This document shows, piece after piece, positions 34,624 to 34,896 of a stretch of 34,896 nucleotides of DNA. Each line of letters starts with the position of its first letter. Within the stretch, counting starts at the first letter, position 1. Source of the DNA: a bacterium (lineage in GTDB: Bacteria > Sysuimicrobiota > Sysuimicrobiia > Sysuimicrobiales > Segetimicrobiaceae); the NCBI GenBank assembly GCA_035308905.1, contig DATGFS010000015.1:1-34896 (forward strand), given 5' to 3'. Under the pieces are notes generated by a model. That model worked only from the letters and a program-made list of their open reading frames with translations. It made no database searches and was not told where the DNA came from. The position numbers and the translations under genes were made by a program.

Positions 34624-34896
34624 TCATATCACGGAGTACGGCCACGTCTCTCGGGCGGCGAGCGGCTCGAGAACCCTTGACGCCACGCGCTCGGCCGGCT
34701 GATCGTCCACATCGATCCAGCGGTATCGCGGGTCGGCGCGAAACCACGTCAACTGCCGCTTCGCGTAGCGGTGCGTATCGCGGCGCAACTGCGCGACGGC
34801 GGTGTCCAGGGTGACCTCGCCTTCGAGGTGGGCGGCGATCTCTTTGTACCCGAGGCCCTGCATGGACGGCAGCGCGCGATGGCATCCGCTTTGCAG
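34624..34896 (-). CDS. miaA: tRNA dimethylallyltransferase, C-terminal part
   Basis: Only the last 90 residues are in the window; the frame runs off the right edge. They contain PSMQGLGYKEIAAHLEGEVT and THRYAKRQLTWFRADPRYRWID, the conserved C-terminal signature of MiaA. MiaA transfers a dimethylallyl group from DMAPP to N6 of A37 in tRNAs reading UNN codons. The ATG at 34863 is internal, not the start. hfq, often found after miaA, is absent; dapL follows directly. Confidence 0.93.
   Translation of the reverse strand: MQSGCHRALPSMQGLGYKEIAAHLEGEVTLDTAVAQLRRDTHRYAKRQLTWFRADPRYRWIDVDDQPAERVASRVLEPLAARETWPYSVI

Noticed and set aside
34624-34863. A separate small gene starting at ATG 34863
   Set aside because: The frame continues to the window edge and the upstream residues fit the MiaA family, so the ATG is internal to miaA.

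Overview
This is a gene-dense window of very high G+C bacterial DNA with strong GC bias at third codon positions. I see no tRNA, rRNA, CRISPR array, transposase or phage gene. The most taxon-informative part is the right end: miaA, dapL (LL-diaminopimelate aminotransferase) and hflX on the minus strand face a lexA whose operator is of the Bacillus/actinobacterial type (CGAAC-N4-GTTTG). Together with the partner-switching (RsbU/RsbV-like) genes this suggests an uncultured high-GC member of the Terrabacteria, for example a Chloroflexota- or Armatimonadota-like lineage or a neighbouring candidate phylum. That placement is an inference; no marker here settles it.

1-4742 (+) is a signalling operon: a PAS-repeat sensor without a kinase domain (5' end outside the window), a soluble histidine kinase with a four-fold coiled-coil repeat, a REC-GAF-SpoIIE phosphatase-HATPase fusion, and a STAS anti-sigma-factor antagonist. 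The last three genes overlap by 4 nt at each junction. The likely logic is PAS array -> kinase -> response regulator that controls a phosphatase/kinase pair acting on the STAS serine, and so on a sigma factor encoded elsewhere. A convergent membrane GAF-GAF-GGDEF cyclase (4747-7008) and an EamA exporter follow.

8.1-11.2 kb holds a small DUF5652-like membrane protein, an unrecognised gene and an orphan NMT1/TauA-type binding protein, the last in visibly less GC-biased DNA. 10.3-13.1 kb (-) encodes DoxX, an O-methyltransferase, an HdeD-like protein and an extradiol-type dioxygenase. A carbamoylase-type nitrilase (13.3-14.2 kb, +) faces a tight minus-strand group: a CsgG-like secreted protein, DinB, a P-loop protein and a small secreted protein. 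A LOG-family gene (16.7 kb, +) converges on a second minus-strand operon with stacked overlaps: SDR, PRMT-like methyltransferase, GlcD-type flavin oxidase, secreted protein. Divergent from it are a class III aminotransferase and an AlkZ-like winged-helix DNA glycosylase.

23.7-29.1 kb is a divergent catabolic/uptake block: Tat-exported dienelactone hydrolase, Rieske ferredoxin and amidohydrolase on the minus strand; a binding protein, ATPase and permease on the plus strand. An orphan MEMO protein with an added N-terminal domain and another SDR precede lexA. No stretch over 300 nt lacks a gene. The longest gaps are 10087-10318 (232 nt, AT-richer, one weak hairpin), 13071-13297 (227 nt, divergent promoter region), 8850-9039 (190 nt, divergent) and 26244-26395 (152 nt, divergent, one inverted repeat).
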